Shown here piece by piece: positions 6,795-7,663 of a stretch of 7,663 bases of DNA (within the stretch, counting starts at the first letter, position 1; the number at the start of each line of letters is the position of its first letter). The DNA is taken from NCBI GenBank assembly GCA_024277515.1, contig JAJRVB010000204.1, positions 1-7,663 of the forward strand, given 5' to 3'. Under the pieces are notes generated by a model. It was not told where the DNA came from. It saw nothing but the letters and a program-made list of their open reading frames with translations, and did not search any database. This DNA comes from Nitrospirota bacterium (GTDB lineage Bacteria; Nitrospirota; Thermodesulfovibrionia; UBA6902). A program made the translations under genes and the position numbers.

Positions 6795-7118
6795 ATGACA
6801 AAAAACCCGGCACAACCGCCACGGCCCACCGACAGGGTTGAGACGATACGGCACGGTATAATCTCTGCCATTGACGGGCAGGCATGTTCGGCCAGGGAGA
6901 TCTCCGCGATCGTCGGGATTCCGGAAAAGGAAGTATGCGGACATTTGGCTCATATACAAAAGACTGTCGGGAAAAAAGGCGGCACCGTGAAGGTGACTGC
7001 CGCGGAATGTAAAAAATGCGGGTTTGTCTTTAAGAAAAGGGCGAAACTGAAGAAACCCGGAAGGTGTCCGGTATGCCGCGGGGAATCGATAAGAGCACCG
7101 TTTTTTGAAATACGGTAA
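6795..7118 (+). CDS. HTH plus zinc-ribbon transcriptional regulator (COG3357-like)
   Basis: A 107-residue soluble, basic protein. Residues about 14-60 look like a winged-helix/HTH: TIRHGIISAID, then SAREISAIVGIPEKEVCGHL, where the second and third helices match the 'select, turn, recognise' pattern. Residues about 68-107 form a zinc ribbon with C72-x2-C75 and C91-x2-C94, followed by a short strand ending APFFEIR. The HTH-to-Zn-ribbon fusion is the arrangement of predicted regulators such as COG3357, a group known mainly from archaea and some anaerobic bacteria; no target is established. It is transcribed divergently from the sensor operon with 67 bp between ATG and the first possible codon of the small ORF, so it could control that operon or itself. 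The ATG choice is supported by GAGG four bases upstream, though the promoter position hints at leaderless expression. Confidence 0.85.
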   Translation: MTKNPAQPPRPTDRVETIRHGIISAIDGQACSAREISAIVGIPEKEVCGHLAHIQKTVGKKGGTVKVTAAECKKCGFVFKKRAKLKKPGRCPVCRGESIRAPFFEIR

Positions 7119-7157
7119 GCGACTCTTTTATTCTCCTCTTTGGCAAAGATCAGGGGT

Positions 7158-7185
7158 TTGAATTATTTTTTGAGCCTGTTATAAT
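7158..7185 (+). promoter_or_regulatory. sigma-70-type promoter with extended -10
   Basis: TTGAAT (7158-7163), a 16-bp spacer and TATAAT (7180-7185), preceded by TG at 7177-7178 (TGT-TATAAT, an extended -10). The predicted start near 7192 gives a leader of about 67 nt for the ORF at 7259. This is the best housekeeping promoter in the window. Confidence 0.65.
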
Positions 7186-7258
7186 GGATGATAGGCTTGG
7201 AACCTTTCAATCGAGTGTACAGAAGAGCACATTGCTCCAAGATCAAAACGTACAATAA

Positions 7259-7657
7259 ATGACGACAGTAATAAATCTGAATATACTGAACTTTTTCCGT
7301 CTGAAGCTGAATAAGTTTACTCAGAATAATGTTCAGCTGCATGCAGAAGTTTCAGTCGGAAATCAGAAACAGGCTGCAGAGAGGGAAGATGTAATTGATA
7401 TCACGCCTTACAGCAGAGAAGTGCACGAGAGTAAGGCCCTCATACATACAGGTGCAGGAATGCCTGTCAACCCGTATCGCACACCGGATATGGTAAAGCG
7501 CCTCGGGGTTTCGGACAAAATGCTCCCCCCGGACGGTCAATATCGTCAGTCCCGGGATGCGGTGAAGTCATCGGTCATAAACGGGACATATGACAGGAGC
7601 GGCAAGACGGTCGAGTGCTGCCAGCCAAAGGGCAAGCATATAGATGCATATGCGTAG
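7259..7657 (+). CDS. hypothetical protein, weakly FlgM-like
   Basis: A 132-residue hydrophilic protein with no signal peptide or membrane helix; the N-terminus (LNILNFFRLKLNKF, 7-20) is amphipathic and basic. I do not firmly recognise it. Features reminiscent of anti-sigma-28 factor FlgM are DVIDITPYSREV (44-55, like the I-x-IS-x-x-A-x-x segment) and RDAVKSSVINGTYDRSGKTV (99-118, like the FlgM region KI-x-x-LK-x-x-I-x-x-G-x-Y), but the order and length are not typical and an NPY motif (71-73) sits between them. Two adjacent cysteines (C120-C121) lie near the C-terminus. No flagellar gene is nearby. Start is ATG 7259 without a clear Shine-Dalgarno; the upstream promoter at 7158-7185 and the consistent open frame support expression. 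It could equally be a lineage-specific protein of other function. Confidence 0.6.
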   Translation: MTTVINLNILNFFRLKLNKFTQNNVQLHAEVSVGNQKQAAEREDVIDITPYSREVHESKALIHTGAGMPVNPYRTPDMVKRLGVSDKMLPPDGQYRQSRDAVKSSVINGTYDRSGKTVECCQPKGKHIDAYA

Positions 7658-7663
7658 ACGCTG

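Noticed and set aside
6661..6959. Two minus-strand frames (74 and 78 codons) covering the divergent promoter region
   Set aside because: They run antisense through the HTH/zinc-ribbon gene and lack ribosome sites; the third frame gives the convincing two-helix peptide instead.
7352..7540. 62-codon minus-strand frame
   Set aside because: Antisense to the 7259-7657 ORF, with no ribosome site or recognisable motif.

Overview
The window reads as about 7.7 kb from a Gram-negative, mid-GC, probably anaerobic environmental bacterium. The gene styles (transporter-fused kinase, NtrC-type regulator, cNMP/CBS/DUF294 protein, HTH plus zinc-ribbon regulator) would suit Nitrospirota or a Desulfobacterota-like lineage. 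This placement is inferred from general family knowledge, not from a marker gene.

Left and centre, all on the minus strand and read from right to left: a very small two-helix membrane ORF (about 6551-6727) with no ordinary start codon; then, one base after its stop codon, a 983-residue sensor histidine kinase whose N-terminal half is a complete sodium:solute symporter (SLC5/PutP-like), followed by STAC-like, PAS, HisKA and HATPase modules (CbrA-type architecture, 3599-6550); a 218-bp AT-rich spacer with a hairpin-forming, MITE-like repeat (3381-3598); a 452-residue NtrC-family sigma-54 activator with receiver, AAA+ and Fis-type HTH (2022-3380); a 185-bp spacer; and a protein with a cyclic-nucleotide-binding-like domain, two CBS domains and a DUF294 nucleotidyltransferase-like region that runs off the left edge (1-1836).

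The spacer before the DUF294 gene holds an excellent sigma-54 promoter (TGGCACC-N4-TTGCT, GG-N10-GC spacing) with a predicted 35-nt leader. The simplest model is a local circuit: the transporter-like sensor detects a substrate, phosphorylates the adjacent activator, and the activator with RpoN switches on the DUF294 gene and whatever follows it beyond the window. The DUF294 protein is unusual because the two aspartates of its nucleotidyltransferase motif are replaced, so it is probably a binding or regulatory protein rather than an enzyme.

Right side, plus strand: a 107-residue HTH plus zinc-ribbon regulator (6795-7118), divergent from the sensor operon. The two directions have mirror-image TATAAT boxes that leave little or no leader. 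Last comes a 132-residue protein of uncertain function with weak FlgM-like features (7259-7657), preceded by a good sigma-70-type extended -10 promoter. No RNA genes, CRISPR arrays, transposase genes or origins were seen.
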